From Erwinia sp. HDF1-3R (GTDB lineage Bacteria > Pseudomonadota > Gammaproteobacteria > Enterobacterales > Enterobacteriaceae): 64,000 nt of DNA. Shown here piece by piece: positions 26,377 through 37,400 of this stretch. The stretch lies in NCBI RefSeq assembly GCF_039621855.1, contig NZ_CP155071.1, forward strand, positions 558,001-622,000, written 5' to 3'. Positions within the stretch are counted from its first letter, which is position 1; each line of letters opens with the position of its first letter. The notes beneath the pieces were generated by a model. It did not search any database and had not been told where the DNA came from. It saw nothing but the letters and a program-made list of their open reading frames with translations. Position numbers and translations under genes: made by a program.

Positions 26377-26405
26377 AACCCTCTGTCTCTGACAGGGGGT
26401 TTTTC
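26377..26405 (+). terminator. groSL intrinsic terminator
   Basis: AACCCTCTGTC / GACAGGGGGTT with a 3-base loop followed by TTTTC, 22 bases after the groL stop. Confidence 0.85.
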
Positions 26406-26551
26406 TTTTGTGAGGGAAAATAGTAAAGTCATTGGCACCAGAACTAATCCGAACAACGGTTTATGGGTTGTTGGACAACGGGTGATCAAGAGCTTCAGCC
26501 GGTTTCACGGTATGCTCTGGAAAGACTCTGATGATAATAATGGGGATTAAA

Positions 26552-26899
26552 ATGCGGATTAATGTCTTGCTGGGACTCTCTGTCGCGGCAGTGCTGCTGA
26601 CAGGCTGTAGCAGTTCACACCAGCTGAGTGCTGGAGGTGAACGTGTCACCTTCACCGACCAACAGCCCGCGAGCGGATGCCAGCTACTGGGCAACCTGAC
26701 GGGCTCACAGAGCAACTGGCTGAGCGGTGCAGGCGGCGAGAGCAGCTCCCTGCGCGGCGCGGCAAATGATTTACGCAATCGTGCAGCAGCAATGGGCGGC
26801 AACGTTATTTATGGTGCCACCAGCCCAACGCAGAACATCTGGTCCAGCTTTGCGCCTCTGGACAGCAAAATGACCGGTCAGGTTTATAAGTGCCCCTGA
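26552..26899 (+). CDS. yjeI: YjeI-type lipoprotein (DUF4156)
   Basis: 115 residues from the ATG at 26552. A lipoprotein signal peptide ends in LLTGCSSS. The mature part SNWLSGAGGESSSLRGAANDLRNRAAAMGGNVIYG closely matches E. coli YjeI and the DUF4156 family. In-frame ATGs at 26531 and 26540 are possible but add residues before the signal sequence. Function unknown. It is in the same relative position as in E. coli. Confidence 0.88.
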   Translation: MRINVLLGLSVAAVLLTGCSSSHQLSAGGERVTFTDQQPASGCQLLGNLTGSQSNWLSGAGGESSSLRGAANDLRNRAAAMGGNVIYGATSPTQNIWSSFAPLDSKMTGQVYKCP

Positions 26900-27025
26900 A
26901 TTAGCCCTGGCACCACATCGTCGAAGGGAGGATAGCTCTATCGCCTCCCATACTTTGCCCCGCCTGGCTTTTCCGCCACCTCTCATGCTCCACACCCTTG
27001 CAAGCTTTGCCACAGCCTCTCACGC

Positions 27026-27049
27026 CTCAGACTCAGACTCAGACTCAGA
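27026..27049. repeat. Four tandem CTCAGA hexamers
   Basis: Four perfect copies of CTCAGA in the 177-base gap between the convergent genes yjeI and epmB. No coding or hairpin role is apparent. A short tandem repeat of this kind can vary in copy number between strains. Confidence 0.8.
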
Positions 27050-27076
27050 CCAAGCCATGCCCCTGGCTCCCATCGG

Positions 27077-28105
27077 TCAATACTGACGTAGCTGCAAATC
27101 CAGCGGTGTTTTACTTGGTTCGCCGCCAATTTCTCTGGCGAGCTTAGGCACCATATAGCCGGATACCAGGGTTAACAGCTGACGCATAATGGCGCGCGCC
27201 TCTTCGTCAGAGACAAAGAAGTGAGCGGCACCCTGAACCTTATCCAGCACGTGAAGATAGTAAGGCAGGATCCCGGCATCGAAGAGTGCGTTGCTCAGCG
27301 CAGCCAGCGTAACCGCGCTATCATTGATATGGCGTAGCAGTACGCTCTGGTTAAGAAGGGTAACACCCGCACGTTTAAGCTGCTGCATGGCGTCGCGCAG
27401 GTCACTATCAATCTCACGGGCGTGGTTAATATGCGTAACGAACAGCACCTGCAGGCGTGACTGCGCCAGCCGGTGACAAAAAGCAGCGGTGATGCGCGCA
27501 GGGATAACCACCGGTAAACGGCTGTGAAATCTGAGCCGCTTAATGTGCGGGATCCGCTCCAGTTCGCCGATCAGCCAGTCCAGCTCACTGTCTTTGGCCA
27601 TCAGCGGATCGCCGCCGGAGAAAATAATCTCATCCAGTTCTGGCTGCTCTCGGATATACTCCAGGGCTTGCTGCCAGTTGCGCTTGTTGCCCTGGTTATC
27701 AGCATAGGGAAAATGGCGGCGGAAGCAGTAGCGACAGTTGACGGCGCAGCCGCCTTTGACCAACAGCAGCGCACGGTTTCGATATTTATGTAACAGACCC
27801 GGCACGACACTGCTCTGCTCATCCAGCGGATCGGTACTGTAGCCCGGAGCATCAACAAACTCCTGACTGGCGGTAATGACCTGCAGCAGGAGAGGATCTT
27901 GCGGATCGCCTTTTTGCATTCTGTTGGCAAAGGCCCGGGGGACGCGCAGGGCAAAAAGACGACGTGCATCAGTGCCCGCCGTCAGCGCCGGGTGCGAATC
28001 AAGGCCTAAAAGACGCAGTAATTCATGTGGATCGGTGATTACATCCGCAAGTTGATGCAACCATTCTTCTCGCGAAGGGGGGTTTAGGGTTACAATGTGT
28101 GCCAT
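27077..28105 (-). CDS. epmB: EF-P lysine 2,3-aminomutase EpmB
   Basis: 342-residue radical SAM enzyme that converts alpha-lysine to (R)-beta-lysine for EF-P modification. The cluster motif is CAVNCRYC (CxxxCxxC), with SGGDPL after it and the PLP-lysine region near YMVPKLAREIGGEPSK. It is divergent from efp, with 41 bases between the two starts, and works with epmA at 33.4 kb. Confidence 0.96.
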   Translation of the reverse strand: MAHIVTLNPPSREEWLHQLADVITDPHELLRLLGLDSHPALTAGTDARRLFALRVPRAFANRMQKGDPQDPLLLQVITASQEFVDAPGYSTDPLDEQSSVVPGLLHKYRNRALLLVKGGCAVNCRYCFRRHFPYADNQGNKRNWQQALEYIREQPELDEIIFSGGDPLMAKDSELDWLIGELERIPHIKRLRFHSRLPVVIPARITAAFCHRLAQSRLQVLFVTHINHAREIDSDLRDAMQQLKRAGVTLLNQSVLLRHINDSAVTLAALSNALFDAGILPYYLHVLDKVQGAAHFFVSDEEARAIMRQLLTLVSGYMVPKLAREIGGEPSKTPLDLQLRQY

Positions 28106-28146
28106 TTTTTTGGCTAAGTACCAGTATTAAATTGTAGAGGGCCTTT

Positions 28147-28713
28147 ATGGCGACTTATTCTAGCAACGATTTCCGTCCCGGTCTTAAAATCATGTTCGAA
28201 AGCGAACCTTATGCTATCGAATCAAGCGAGTTCGTTAAACCCGGTAAGGGCCAGGCTTTTGCACGCGTGAAAATGCGTCGTCTGCTGACCGGTACCCGCG
28301 TTGAGAAAACGTTCAAATCTACCGATTCCGCCGAAGGCGCAGACGTAGTAGATACTAACCTGAACTATTTGTACAACGATGGTGAGTTCTACCACTTTAT
28401 GCACCCTGAAACTTTTGAACAGCATCCTGTTGAAGAGAAAACGGTTGGGGATGCGTCAAAATGGCTGCTGGACAACGCCGAATGTATCGTTACGCTGTGG
28501 AACGGCAAGCCGATTCAGGTACTGCCGCCAAACTTTGTTGAGCTTGAAATCGTTGATACCGATCCAGGCCTGAAAGGCGATACCGCAGGTACTGGCGGCA
28601 AGCCCGCTACGCTGTCTACCGGTGCCGTAGTGAAAGTACCTCTGTTCGTGCAGATTGGCGAAGTTATCCGTGTTGATACCCGTTCTGGCGAATACGTCTC
28701 TCGCGTAAAATAA
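28147..28713 (+). CDS. efp: Elongation factor P
   Basis: 188 residues. The modified Lys34 is present in [11 protein letters not shown] relieves ribosome stalling at polyproline and needs beta-lysylation by EpmA and EpmB, both encoded in this window. A terminator follows immediately. Confidence 0.98.
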   Translation: MATYSSNDFRPGLKIMFESEPYAIESSEFVKPGKGQAFARVKMRRLLTGTRVEKTFKSTDSAEGADVVDTNLNYLYNDGEFYHFMHPETFEQHPVEEKTVGDASKWLLDNAECIVTLWNGKPIQVLPPNFVELEIVDTDPGLKGDTAGTGGKPATLSTGAVVKVPLFVQIGEVIRVDTRSGEYVSRVK

Positions 28714-28727
28714 GTCGGGACACTGGG

Positions 28728-28757
28728 GGGTCTGCTCTGATGCAGGCCCTTATTTTT
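28728..28757 (+). terminator. efp terminator
   Basis: GGGTCTGC / GCAGGCCC (one G-T pair, 6-base loop) followed by TTATTTTT. Confidence 0.8.
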
Positions 28758-28774
28758 CAGGTGGTTGGATGCAG

Positions 28775-28906
28775 ATGATGAAGTGGATAAAACGCATTGC
28801 TGTAACATTACTGATGACCTGCGCACTCAGCGCCTGTAATACCTTCCATGGTTTCGGCGAGGACGTTCAGCATCTTGGCGGTGCTATCTCTCGCGTAGCC
28901 AGCTAA
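28775..28906 (+). CDS. ecnA: Entericidin A (antidote lipoprotein)
   Basis: 43 residues: a lipoprotein signal ending LSACNTF and the mature peptide HGFGEDVQHLGGAISRVAS, matching E. coli EcnA. The ATG at 28775 gives MMKWIK as in relatives; an ATG at 28769 would add two residues. It is paired with ecnB 108 bases downstream and opposes its bacteriolytic activity in stationary phase. Confidence 0.9.
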   Translation: MMKWIKRIAVTLLMTCALSACNTFHGFGEDVQHLGGAISRVAS

Positions 28907-29014
28907 CTCAATACTCCTAAAGTTTCCTTTTCGCTACGCGGCTCTGAGGCGTGTGGCTAAATTACAGCTATGCTTAAAACGCTGTACTTTACTTCTACTT
29001 AAAAGGAAATTGTC

Positions 29015-29149
29015 ATGTTAAAGAAAAGTATTGTTGCGATATTTTCGGTGCTGGTCCTCTCTTCCGTGCTCACAGCCTGTAACACCACGCGCGGCGTGGG
29101 AGAAGACGTGTCGGCTGGCGGTCAGGCCATTCAGCGTTCCGCGCAGTAA
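29015..29149 (+). CDS. ecnB: Entericidin B (bacteriolytic lipoprotein)
   Basis: 44 residues with a signal peptide ending LTACNTT and the mature peptide [19 protein letters not shown], matching EcnB. The SD is AAAAGGAAA upstream of the ATG at 29015. In E. coli it is a stationary-phase, sigma-S-dependent toxin-like lipoprotein. The hairpin at 29157-29176 follows. Confidence 0.92.
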   Translation: MLKKSIVAIFSVLVLSSVLTACNTTRGVGEDVSAGGQAIQRSAQ

Positions 29150-29156
29150 TTTGTGT

Positions 29157-29176
29157 GCCGGTGCCCGCGCACCGGC
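29157..29176. terminator. Hairpin between ecnB and blc
   Basis: GCCGGTGC / GCACCGGC, a perfect 8-bp stem with a CCGC loop, between the convergent genes ecnB and blc. No long T-run. Confidence 0.55.
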
Positions 29177-29189
29177 CTCATCTCTAACC

Positions 29190-29714
29190 TTACTTCTGCT
29201 TAACCCAAATTAGCTTCGATACGTCAAATCCCTCACGCTGTGCTTTTGCCAGCAGTGTTTCTTTCACAGATTCGGTCAGCGTTGGCGTGCGCGACAATAT
29301 CCACAGATAATTCCTGTTCGGGCCGCAGATCAGCGCATGCTGATAGTCGTCGTCGAGGGCAATAACGTTATACCCGCCATAGAAGGGGCCGAAGAAAGAG
29401 ACTTTTAGCGCGCCACGACGGGTGGAGCCGGTAAAATAGGCCTTGCCAATGCTCTCCTGCCAGCGCTGCTTCTGCTCATTGTATCCGCGGTTTACCACCT
29501 TAAGGCCACCGTCCTCGCGCTTGCTGTAGCTGGCGGTTACCTGCTGCAAACCACGTTCAAAGCGGTGATCCAGCCGGGCGATTTCATACCAGCTACCAAG
29601 ATAGAGATCGGTATTGAAGCCTTCAACGGGCGTGACGCCTTTCGGCGGGGTGGTATTACAGGCAACAGAGAGAAGGGCGGTGCCGCCGGCGATGAGCATT
29701 TTCCACAGAGACAT
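29190..29714 (-). CDS. blc: Outer membrane lipocalin Blc
   Basis: 174 residues from the ATG complementing 29712-29714. Lipobox LLSVAC, then the lipocalin signature YLGSWYEIARLDHRFERGL and SFFGPFYGGYNVIALDDDY. It binds lysophospholipids or fatty acids at the outer membrane. An ATG seven codons earlier is possible but gives a poorer signal peptide. sugE (upstream of blc in E. coli) and ampC are absent. Confidence 0.95.
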   Translation of the reverse strand: MSLWKMLIAGGTALLSVACNTTPPKGVTPVEGFNTDLYLGSWYEIARLDHRFERGLQQVTASYSKREDGGLKVVNRGYNEQKQRWQESIGKAYFTGSTRRGALKVSFFGPFYGGYNVIALDDDYQHALICGPNRNYLWILSRTPTLTESVKETLLAKAQREGFDVSKLIWVKQK

Positions 29715-29752
29715 AGAGACGTATTCCATTAGCAATGAATATCGTCACCAGT

Positions 29753-29855
29753 ATATACCCTTCATCTTTCAATTTGCAGGCGCGTTGGCCGCCCGTGCTC
29801 ACCCCGGTCACTTACCTGGTGTAAGCTTCCGGGGATTCACCCGCTTGCCGCCAGC
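29753..29855. repeat. ERIC (intergenic repeat unit), right end shortened
   Basis: The interval carries the ERIC core: GCTCACCCCGGTCACTTAC (29796-29814) and GTAAGCTTCCGGGGATTCAC (29821-29840), the two inverted central arms, with the flank CATCTTTCAATTTGCAG to the left and CCGCTTGCCGCC to the right. The full element is about 127 bp; here the right end stops at the 3' end of frdD. Its palindrome will fold in the transcript reading out of frdD towards blc. Confidence 0.85.
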
Positions 29856-29859
29856 GATC

Positions 29860-30216
29860 TCACACCGCGATAATGCCGATAAGCGTTACCACGGTGAGGA
29901 TAGCGGCGAAGCCGTAAAGCAACCATTTACCGGCCGGAAGGATGACTTTCATATCATGAAGGCTGTGATGTATTCGGTGCAGGCTGCACCAGAGCGGCAG
30001 TACGATAGCCAGCAACAGAGACACCCTGCCGGGCAGGGACTGAGCAAAGTGGAGGACCCGCTCATAGCTGAAGGCGTGTTCAGGCCCGGCACCCAGCGGC
30101 AGCAGCAGACCCACCACCAGGACAATCACCGGCGAAAAGAGTGCAGCCCACATCCCTCCTGCGCCAAATAAGCCCCAGAATACCGGTTCGTCGGAGCGTA
30201 CAGGTTGTGCTTTCAT
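29860..30216 (-). CDS. frdD: Fumarate reductase membrane subunit D
   Basis: 118 residues from the ATG complementing 30214-30216, with AAGGAG upstream. Three hydrophobic helices; [10 protein letters not shown] supplies the conserved His region. It anchors FrdAB to the inner membrane and binds menaquinol together with FrdC. Last gene of the frdABCD operon; its 3' end abuts an ERIC repeat. Confidence 0.96.
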   Translation of the reverse strand: MKAQPVRSDEPVFWGLFGAGGMWAALFSPVIVLVVGLLLPLGAGPEHAFSYERVLHFAQSLPGRVSLLLAIVLPLWCSLHRIHHSLHDMKVILPAGKWLLYGFAAILTVVTLIGIIAV

Positions 30217-30227
30217 TTCATTTCTCC

Positions 30228-30623
30228 TTAAGGCCACAGCACCAGAAGCAACACCGCCAGGGTAATGACGATCGTGACACTCCATAGCCCAATGATGACC
30301 GGGCGCGGCGAAAGTTTTTTATCGCCCACAACAATAACCGAGGCTTTAGGTGCCAGTTCAAACCAGGTTTTGCTGTGTAAAAGGGCTGCTGCCAGCGTAA
30401 TAAGATTCAGTAGCAGCACCACCGGATGCTGTAAAAACGCGATGAAACTGGCCCAGCTCTCTGCACCGTGCCGCAGGGCAAACAGCCCGGCAATCATCTC
30501 AAGGCTGAACCACAGCGCCGGAATAGCCGTCCCTTCGCGCAGCATGTAAAAGCGATAAAAACCGGATTTCATCCACCAGCCGGTCTCCATCGGGCGGTGA
30601 TAAGGTTTACGTTTAGTGATCAT
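30228..30623 (-). CDS. frdC: Fumarate reductase membrane subunit C
   Basis: 131 residues with the conserved N-terminus [14 protein letters not shown] and three membrane helices. With FrdD it forms the quinol site. It follows frdB by 9 bases and precedes frdD by 11. Confidence 0.97.
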   Translation of the reverse strand: MITKRKPYHRPMETGWWMKSGFYRFYMLREGTAIPALWFSLEMIAGLFALRHGAESWASFIAFLQHPVVLLLNLITLAAALLHSKTWFELAPKASVIVVGDKKLSPRPVIIGLWSVTIVITLAVLLLVLWP

Positions 30624-30632
30624 TATCCCTCC

Positions 30633-31367
30633 TTAACGTGGCCTGAGTGTGGCAATCAGAAAGTCTTTTGCACTTTCAACCTTGCTTTGCTGAATAGCTG
30701 CCGCAGGATCTACATGCTTAGGGCAGACCTCCGAGCAATAACCCACAAAGGTGCAGGGCCAGACGCCATTCTCGCCATTCAGCTGTGCCATACGCTGTTT
30801 TTTGCCTTTGTCGCGATTATCGAGATTGTAGCGATGCGCCAGCGTAATGGCCGCAGGGCCGATAAACTCGGGGTTAAGGCCAAACTGCGGGCAGGCGGCA
30901 TAGCAGAGCCCACAGTTGATACAGCCGGAGAACTGGTGGTAACGCGCCATCTGGGCTGGCGTTTGCTGGCCTGGCCCCTCTGATGGCTCCCGGGTGTTAC
31001 CGATCACATAGGGTTTGATCGCCTCGAGGCTTTCAATAAAGTGGCTCATATCGACAACCAGGTCTCGCTCCACGGGGAAGTTAGCCAGTGGCGCAACGAG
31101 CATGCCCTTTGGATATTCACGCAGGAAGGTTTTGCATGCCAGCTTCGGCACGCCATCCACCATCATCCCGCAGGAGCCGCAAATCGCCATCCGGCAGGAC
31201 CAGCGAAAGGAGAGATCGCAGGCGAGATTATCTTTAATAAAACCCAGCGCATCCAGCAGCGAGGTTTGTTCATCCCAGGGGACATCAAAGCTCTCATTGC
31301 GGGGCACCCGGTCGGTCTCGGGGTTATAGCGCTGGATAACAATTTTACAGCGCTTCAAATCGCTCAT
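30633..31367 (-). CDS. frdB: Fumarate reductase iron-sulfur subunit
   Basis: 244 residues. [2Fe-2S] ligands in [15 protein letters not shown]...ACKTF, then the two ferredoxin-type groups [12 protein letters not shown] and [11 protein letters not shown]. It passes electrons from quinol to FrdA. Its start overlaps the frdA stop by 4 bases. Confidence 0.98.
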   Translation of the reverse strand: MSDLKRCKIVIQRYNPETDRVPRNESFDVPWDEQTSLLDALGFIKDNLACDLSFRWSCRMAICGSCGMMVDGVPKLACKTFLREYPKGMLVAPLANFPVERDLVVDMSHFIESLEAIKPYVIGNTREPSEGPGQQTPAQMARYHQFSGCINCGLCYAACPQFGLNPEFIGPAAITLAHRYNLDNRDKGKKQRMAQLNGENGVWPCTFVGYCSEVCPKHVDPAAAIQQSKVESAKDFLIATLRPR

Positions 31368-33142
31368 GCCTTGCCTCCTTTTACTTCAGATTCACCGCCA
31401 TAAACACGTTTAGCAGGCGGCAAACGGGTAATGTTTACCGAATCCCAGGCGATTTCCGGTGCGCCGTGCGGGTTGTAAAAAGCGAGAGAGTGACTGAGGA
31501 AATGCGTATCGTCCCTTTGGGTGCAACCCTCATCCAGCCGCTGGTGGGCACCGCGAGACTCTTTGCGCTGGAAGGCCGCGTGGGCCATGCATTCTGCAAC
31601 GTCCAGCCCGTGCCCCAGCTCAATGCTGTAAAGCAGCTGGGTATTAAATACGCTCGACATATCGCTGATATGCACTCGTTTAAAGCGTTCTTTCAGTTCG
31701 GCCAGCTTATCAATCGTCTTCTGCATCAGCTCGGGGGTGCGATAGATGCCGCAGCCCTCTTCCATTGCCATACCCATTTCATCGCGCAGGGTTGACCAGC
31801 ACTCATTGCCCTGCTGATTCACCAGCGCGTTGAGGCGGCGTTCGCAGTCGCTGGCCTGTGCCATCAGCGCCGCCGTGGAGGTTTTTTTGCTTTGCAGGGC
31901 GCGGGCAGCAGCCTGCTCACCCGCGACGCGTCCAAAGACCACCAGTTCGGCCAGAGAATTTGAACCCAGACGGTTAGCGCCGTGCAGGCCAACTGAAGAG
32001 CATTCACCTACGGCAAACAGCCCGCGAATACGAGTTTCGCACTGGGCGTTAGTTTCAATGCCGCCCATGGTGTAGTGCGCCGTTGGCCGAACGGGAATGG
32101 GGGCGGAGACGGGATCAACGCCGACATAGGCTTTGCTGAGTTCGCAGATAAAGGGCAGTCGTTCGTGAAGTTTTTTCTCGCCCAGATGGCGAAGGTCAAG
32201 ATGAACCACGTCACCGCGCGGCGTGGCGATTGTCCGGCCATTCTGCCATTCGTGCCAGAATGCCTGGGACACTTTGTCGCGCGGACCTAGCTCCATATAT
32301 TTATTTTCGGGATGGCCCAGGGGTGTTTCGGGGCCCATGCCGTAGTCCTGCAGATAACGATAGCCATCTTTATTGACCAGAATACCGCCTTCACCCCGAC
32401 AGCCCTCCGTCATCAGAATACCTGAGCCGGGCAGGCCCGTAGGATGATACTGAACAAATTCCATATCCCGCAGCGGCACGCCATGGCGCAGCGCCATACC
32501 CATGCCGTCACCGGTTACGATGCCGCCGTTGGTATTATAACGATAAACCCGTCCGGCACCGCCGGTGGCCAGCACCACAGCATTCGCCTGAATATGAACC
32601 AGCGATCCCTCCATCATGTTCATCGCCACCACGCCGCGTACTTCGCCTTCATCCACCAGCATGTCGAGAACAAAATGCTCATCGTAGCGGGTGATTTGTG
32701 GGTATTTGAGCGAGGTCTGGAACAGGGTGTGAAGCATATGAAAGCCGGTTTTATCCGCGGCAAACCAGGTACGCTCGATCTTCATACCGCCAAAGCGGCG
32801 TACGTTAACCGAGCCATCATCGCGTCGGCTCCAGGGGCAACCCCAGATTTCCAGCTGAGCCATTTCTCGCGGGCAGTGCTCGACGAAATAATCCACCACG
32901 TCCTGCTCGCACAGCCAGTCGCCGCCGGAAACGGTGTCCTGAAAATGAAGATCAAAGCTGTCATGTGCCTGGGTGACGGCAGCCGAGCCGCCTTCAGCCG
33001 CGACGGTATGGCTGCGCATGGGGTAGACTTTGGAAATCAGCGCGATGGAAAGGGTTGGGTAGGCTTCGGCCGCGGCGATGGCGGCGCGTAGACCCGCTCC
33101 ACCGGCACCGACAATGACCAGATCGGCAGTAACGTGTTGCAC
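31364..33142 (-). CDS. frdA: Fumarate reductase flavoprotein subunit
   Basis: 592 residues (about ten fewer than in E. coli, at the C-terminus). FAD-binding [18 protein letters not shown], the covalent-FAD His in [11 protein letters not shown] and the active-site region [12 protein letters not shown] are all present. It reduces fumarate to succinate in anaerobic respiration, using fumarate made by AspA or imported by DcuA. Confidence 0.98.
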   Translation of the reverse strand: MQHVTADLVIVGAGGAGLRAAIAAAEAYPTLSIALISKVYPMRSHTVAAEGGSAAVTQAHDSFDLHFQDTVSGGDWLCEQDVVDYFVEHCPREMAQLEIWGCPWSRRDDGSVNVRRFGGMKIERTWFAADKTGFHMLHTLFQTSLKYPQITRYDEHFVLDMLVDEGEVRGVVAMNMMEGSLVHIQANAVVLATGGAGRVYRYNTNGGIVTGDGMGMALRHGVPLRDMEFVQYHPTGLPGSGILMTEGCRGEGGILVNKDGYRYLQDYGMGPETPLGHPENKYMELGPRDKVSQAFWHEWQNGRTIATPRGDVVHLDLRHLGEKKLHERLPFICELSKAYVGVDPVSAPIPVRPTAHYTMGGIETNAQCETRIRGLFAVGECSSVGLHGANRLGSNSLAELVVFGRVAGEQAAARALQSKKTSTAALMAQASDCERRLNALVNQQGNECWSTLRDEMGMAMEEGCGIYRTPELMQKTIDKLAELKERFKRVHISDMSSVFNTQLLYSIELGHGLDVAECMAHAAFQRKESRGAHQRLDEGCTQRDDTHFLSHSLAFYNPHGAPEIAWDSVNITRLPPAKRVYGGESEVKGGKA

Positions 33143-33205
33143 GGTATTCTCCCTGTCAGCTTGTCATATAGGAGGATGAGAGATGCCCCTCATTTGTCCA
33201 TGGGT

Positions 33206-33238
33206 ATTATAAAACGCTCCAGCCACGCTAAACTTGAT
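33206..33238 (-). promoter_or_regulatory. Candidate frd promoter with FNR half-site
   Basis: On the minus strand, -10 TATAAT (33206-33211) and an ATCAA half-site (33234-33238), about where an FNR site is expected for class II activation. The second half of the FNR palindrome is poor, so this is tentative. Confidence 0.4.
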
Positions 33239-33419
33239 ATGTTCCGGTATTCAGGCGAAAAATTAAGCGCAAAAATGCGACGCGGCTGACGTTTTTATGC
33301 AAATTTTTTTGCCAGCGGCCCGGACTATCCCGCTGATGACCGAATGCGGCGGCGCAAATTTGTTTGTCTTCGCCCGCTCGGGTAGACTGCTTCACCCTGT
33401 CAGACTGAGGAGTCGAAAG

Positions 33420-34397
33420 ATGAGCGATACGGCCAGCTGGCTACCAAGTGCACCCATTGCCAATTTATTGAAAAGAGCGGCGATAATGGCAGAAATTCGG
33501 CGTTTTTTTGCCGATCGTGGCGTACTGGAAGTTGAAACCCCGGCCATGAGCCAGGCTACGGTGACCGATGTCCATCTGTTCCCTTTCCAGACGCGCTTTA
33601 TTGGGCCGGGCGCTGCCGGAGGGCAGGATCTCTATTTAATGACCAGCCCGGAATACCATATGAAAAGGCTGCTGGCGGCGGGGAGTGGCCCCATTTTCCA
33701 GCTCTGCCGCAGCTTTCGTAATGAAGAATCGGGCCGTCACCACAACCCTGAATTCACCATGCTGGAGTGGTATCGACCCCACTACGACATGTATCGTCTG
33801 ATGAACGAAGTGGACGATCTTTTGCAGCAGGTGCTGGAGTGCGCGCCGGCGGAAACGCTCTCATACCAGCAGGCATTTATTCGTCATCTGGAGATCGATC
33901 CGCTCTCAGCCGATAAGGCACAGCTGCGTGCGGCAGCAGAAAAGCTGGGGGAGGGCGAGCTGGCGAACCGGGAAGAGGATCGGGATACGCTGCTTCAGCT
34001 GCTGTTTATGCTGGGGGTGGAACCCCACATCGGTAAGGATAAGCCGGCTTTTGTGTATCATTTCCCGGCCTCACAGGCCGCGCTGGCGCAGATCAGTACC
34101 GAGGATCATCGCGTTGCTGAACGCTTCGAGGTCTACTTTAAGGGAATGGAGCTGGCTAATGGCTTCCATGAGCTGACGGACAGCCGTGAACAGCGTCAGC
34201 GGTTCGATCAGGATAACCGCAAGCGGGCCGCGCGCGGGCTGCCTCAGCACCCCATTGATACCAACCTGCTGGATGCGCTGGCGCACGGCTTGCCAGACTG
34301 TTCAGGCGTGGCCCTGGGCGTGGATCGCATCGTGATGCTGGCACTGAAAGTGGAGACGTTAAGCGAGGTGATCGCCTTTTCCGTCGACCGCTGCTGA
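33420..34397 (+). CDS. epmA: EF-P--(R)-beta-lysine ligase EpmA
   Basis: 325 residues from the ATG at 33420 (TGAGGAG upstream), matching E. coli EpmA. A class II lysyl-tRNA synthetase catalytic core without the anticodon domain: motif 2 [20 protein letters not shown] and motif 3 [14 protein letters not shown]. It attaches beta-lysine to Lys34 of EF-P. A longer in-frame start at 33297 would add 41 residues with no counterpart. Confidence 0.96.
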   Translation: MSDTASWLPSAPIANLLKRAAIMAEIRRFFADRGVLEVETPAMSQATVTDVHLFPFQTRFIGPGAAGGQDLYLMTSPEYHMKRLLAAGSGPIFQLCRSFRNEESGRHHNPEFTMLEWYRPHYDMYRLMNEVDDLLQQVLECAPAETLSYQQAFIRHLEIDPLSADKAQLRAAAEKLGEGELANREEDRDTLLQLLFMLGVEPHIGKDKPAFVYHFPASQAALAQISTEDHRVAERFEVYFKGMELANGFHELTDSREQRQRFDQDNRKRAARGLPQHPIDTNLLDALAHGLPDCSGVALGVDRIVMLALKVETLSEVIAFSVDRC

Positions 34398-34473
34398 TTG
34401 GAGCGGAGGAGTCGACCGCTGCTGATGTTGTCGGGATAAAGGGCGTCATTACCGCCCTTTATCCCCAGCGAGT

Positions 34474-37400
34474 CTACAGGCCGCCTGACTTATAGGTACG
34501 CGTTGTCGGGGCCGTTCCGCTGCCCGGAGGGGTTTTACGCCCCAGCGTTTCCATTCTGACCTGGAAAGGTGGGAACGGCATTTCAAGACCGTGTTCCTGA
34601 TAACCGCGTAGAATGTGCTGGTGCAGCTCGTGCCGCAGCGGCATACGGTGTCCCATCTCCGCCGCGTGAATACGCAGTTCAAACAGCTGGATCCCCTGCT
34701 GTAAATCCACCAGATAGGCTTCAGGCTGCGGCATCTCCAGTACGTACTGGCAGCGGTGCGCGGCGGCTAACAGTACGCCGGTAACTTCTTCACTGTTGGC
34801 TTCTGCCGCCGCTGGAATGGTCAACACCACGCGCGTCACCGAGTCAGAAAGCGACCAGTTAACGAACTGTTCAGTAATAAAAGCCTGATTGGGAACAATA
34901 ATTTCTTTTCTGTCCCAGTCGGTAATGGTGGTCGCGCGGGTATTAATGCGCGTGATACTGCCGGTTAAATCCCGTATGGTCACCGTATCGCCGATGCGAA
35001 TCGGCTTCTCAAACAGAATAATCAGGCCAGAGACAAAGTTGGCGAAAATCTGCTGTAAACCGAAACCCAGTCCAACCGTCAGACCCGCAACCAGCCACTG
35101 TAGCTTCGACCAGTCGATACCAATCATTGAAAAGCCCACCAGTCCGCCAATAAGTATCAGCAGATATTTGGTCAGCGTGGTGATGGCATAGCCGGTGCCG
35201 GGCGTGAGATTAAGATGCTGTAGCAGCGCCAGCTCCAGCAGGGCGGGCATGTTACGCACCAGCTGAGTGGTGATAATCAGCACCAGAATGGCGATCAGCA
35301 CCGATCCGAGCGTAATGGGCTGGAGGCTTTCCACACCCTGCACGGTGGTGCTGGCGTCCCACAGGCGAATGTTCTCCAGGAAGCCAAACGCCGAGTGGAT
35401 TTCAGACCACAGCACGATCACCGACACCAGCGCAATCAGCGTCAGAATAGAGCGGACCAGCCGCAGCGACTGCGCACTGATGGCATCAAGATCGATAACC
35501 GGCTCTTCCACGTCCAGATTCTCAGAATTAGCCTGCTGTGTGCTTAACTCTTCCTCACCTTTAGCGCGCTGAGCCAGGATATCGGCGCGGCGGTTGCGGG
35601 CGCGATCGAACGCGATACGGCGGCGCTGGATTAGCATCCAGCGGCGAACAATATGGTAGATAACCAGTAACAGGAACCAGATGGCCACCGACGTCTCCAG
35701 CCGAGCCAGCAGCGCCTGCGCAGTAGCCAGATAGCCAATGCAGGAGGCCAGTGCGGCGATCAGCGGAATACAGATCATCAGATTCCACAGAACATTATTG
35801 ACGAAGTTTTCGCCATTCCCCTCTTTGTCCAGGTGCAGGGGGATCCCGGCGCGTTTCAGGCTGACGGTGACCAGGCTGAGCGCGCCGCAAATCAGGATAA
35901 AGCACACGCGCCCCAGGGTGGCAGAAAACTGCCGGTCGTCCAGATTATCCAGGCCAATCAGCAGCATAATTAGCGGCACGACCAGCCAGATACTTAGCGT
36001 ATAGAAGCGCATGGCGCGCGCAACGCGCACTTTCGGCCAGCGGAAATGCACAATAAACAGGCCTTCCGGGCGGGCGAAAGCGGCGCTAATCATAAAGGCC
36101 CACAGCAGCGGCACGGTTGCCGTTACGCCATCCCCGGTGGCTACCGCAATCGGGTAAGGCCAGGCGTGTTGCAGCCCGAAGCCCAGCGCCATCCACAGTA
36201 CCGGCAGCGGCAGGGCGACCAGAATTGACCAGAAGACGGTACGCAGGGTCAGGCTAAAATGATCCAGCGTAACCTTGCCGACCTTGCCGGAGGCGCGAGT
36301 AAGAAAATCCCGGTAGTGCCGGCGGGAGCTCAGGCTGAAGCCCACCAGCAGCAGGGCACCCATAATCGGCAACAGGGTTTCCCGGCTGGTAAACATCATT
36401 ACCATAGCACCGCCAAGCTGCCCCAGCGTATCCAGCGAGAGCAGGCTATTCATATCGCGGACCAGATTGATGGGGAAGTTGAGGTTTATCGCGCTGACGT
36501 CTGCGGTCCAGAACAGGTAGCGGTGCGTCGCCTCTTTCACTTCGTTCAGCGCGTCCTCCAGCTGTCCGTTGGCGACCTTAAGCTTGGTCACCTCCAGAAT
36601 CAGGTTATCGCAGCCGGAAAGCAGCGAGCCGATCAGCTCCCGCTGGGTTTTAATCTGTGCCTCAAGAATACGATGCTGTTCGCTGGTTAACGGCGTGCCG
36701 TCATCCTGCTTCTGCTTTAACAGCTGCTCCTGATGTTCAAGCAGATCCTCGTAGTGCAGCCGCTGCACCCGTAGCTCGCCCATTTCGTTATCCAGCTGCT
36801 GCGGCTTCGGCATGTCGGGCAGTCGGGCAACCTGGGCACGAAGCGCTTCGCCCAGAACGTTCGAGATGCCCAGCCACTGCGACTGTTCGCGAATGGTACT
36901 AAGCGCCTGGCGCACCTGAAGGGTTTGATTGGCTGCGGTACGCTGCTGCGAGGCGACCAGATCCAGCCGCTGCGCCTGTTGATTAAGCGCTGCTGACAGT
37001 TCGCGGTTGATGCGAAACTGCCTGCTGATATTCTGCGGCAGCTCACCGCTGTTTTCCGCCAGCTGCTCGGTACGCTCCAGCGCCTGCTCTGCTTCGCGCT
37101 GACGGCGGGCGTTAAGCTGATTGCGCAGATCCTGCAAATAAGTGTCAAGCTGAGCGGCTTTACGCTGATGAAGCTCGCTGCGCATGCGTGCCAGCTCCTG
37201 ACGGTTGTTGGCGGAAAGCTGCGCCAGCTCCAGCTCATCAACCCTCGCCTTCTGTGCGGTGGACTCCGCCTGGCGAGCGGCAAGCTGTGCCTGAGCCAGC
37301 TGCGTCACGGCGGAAGGCTGGCCCTGGAGCCGCCTTTCGATGTCATTTAAAGCCCGACGCGCCTCTGATTGCTGTTGGGGGAGCTGCGCCAGCGAGTCAC

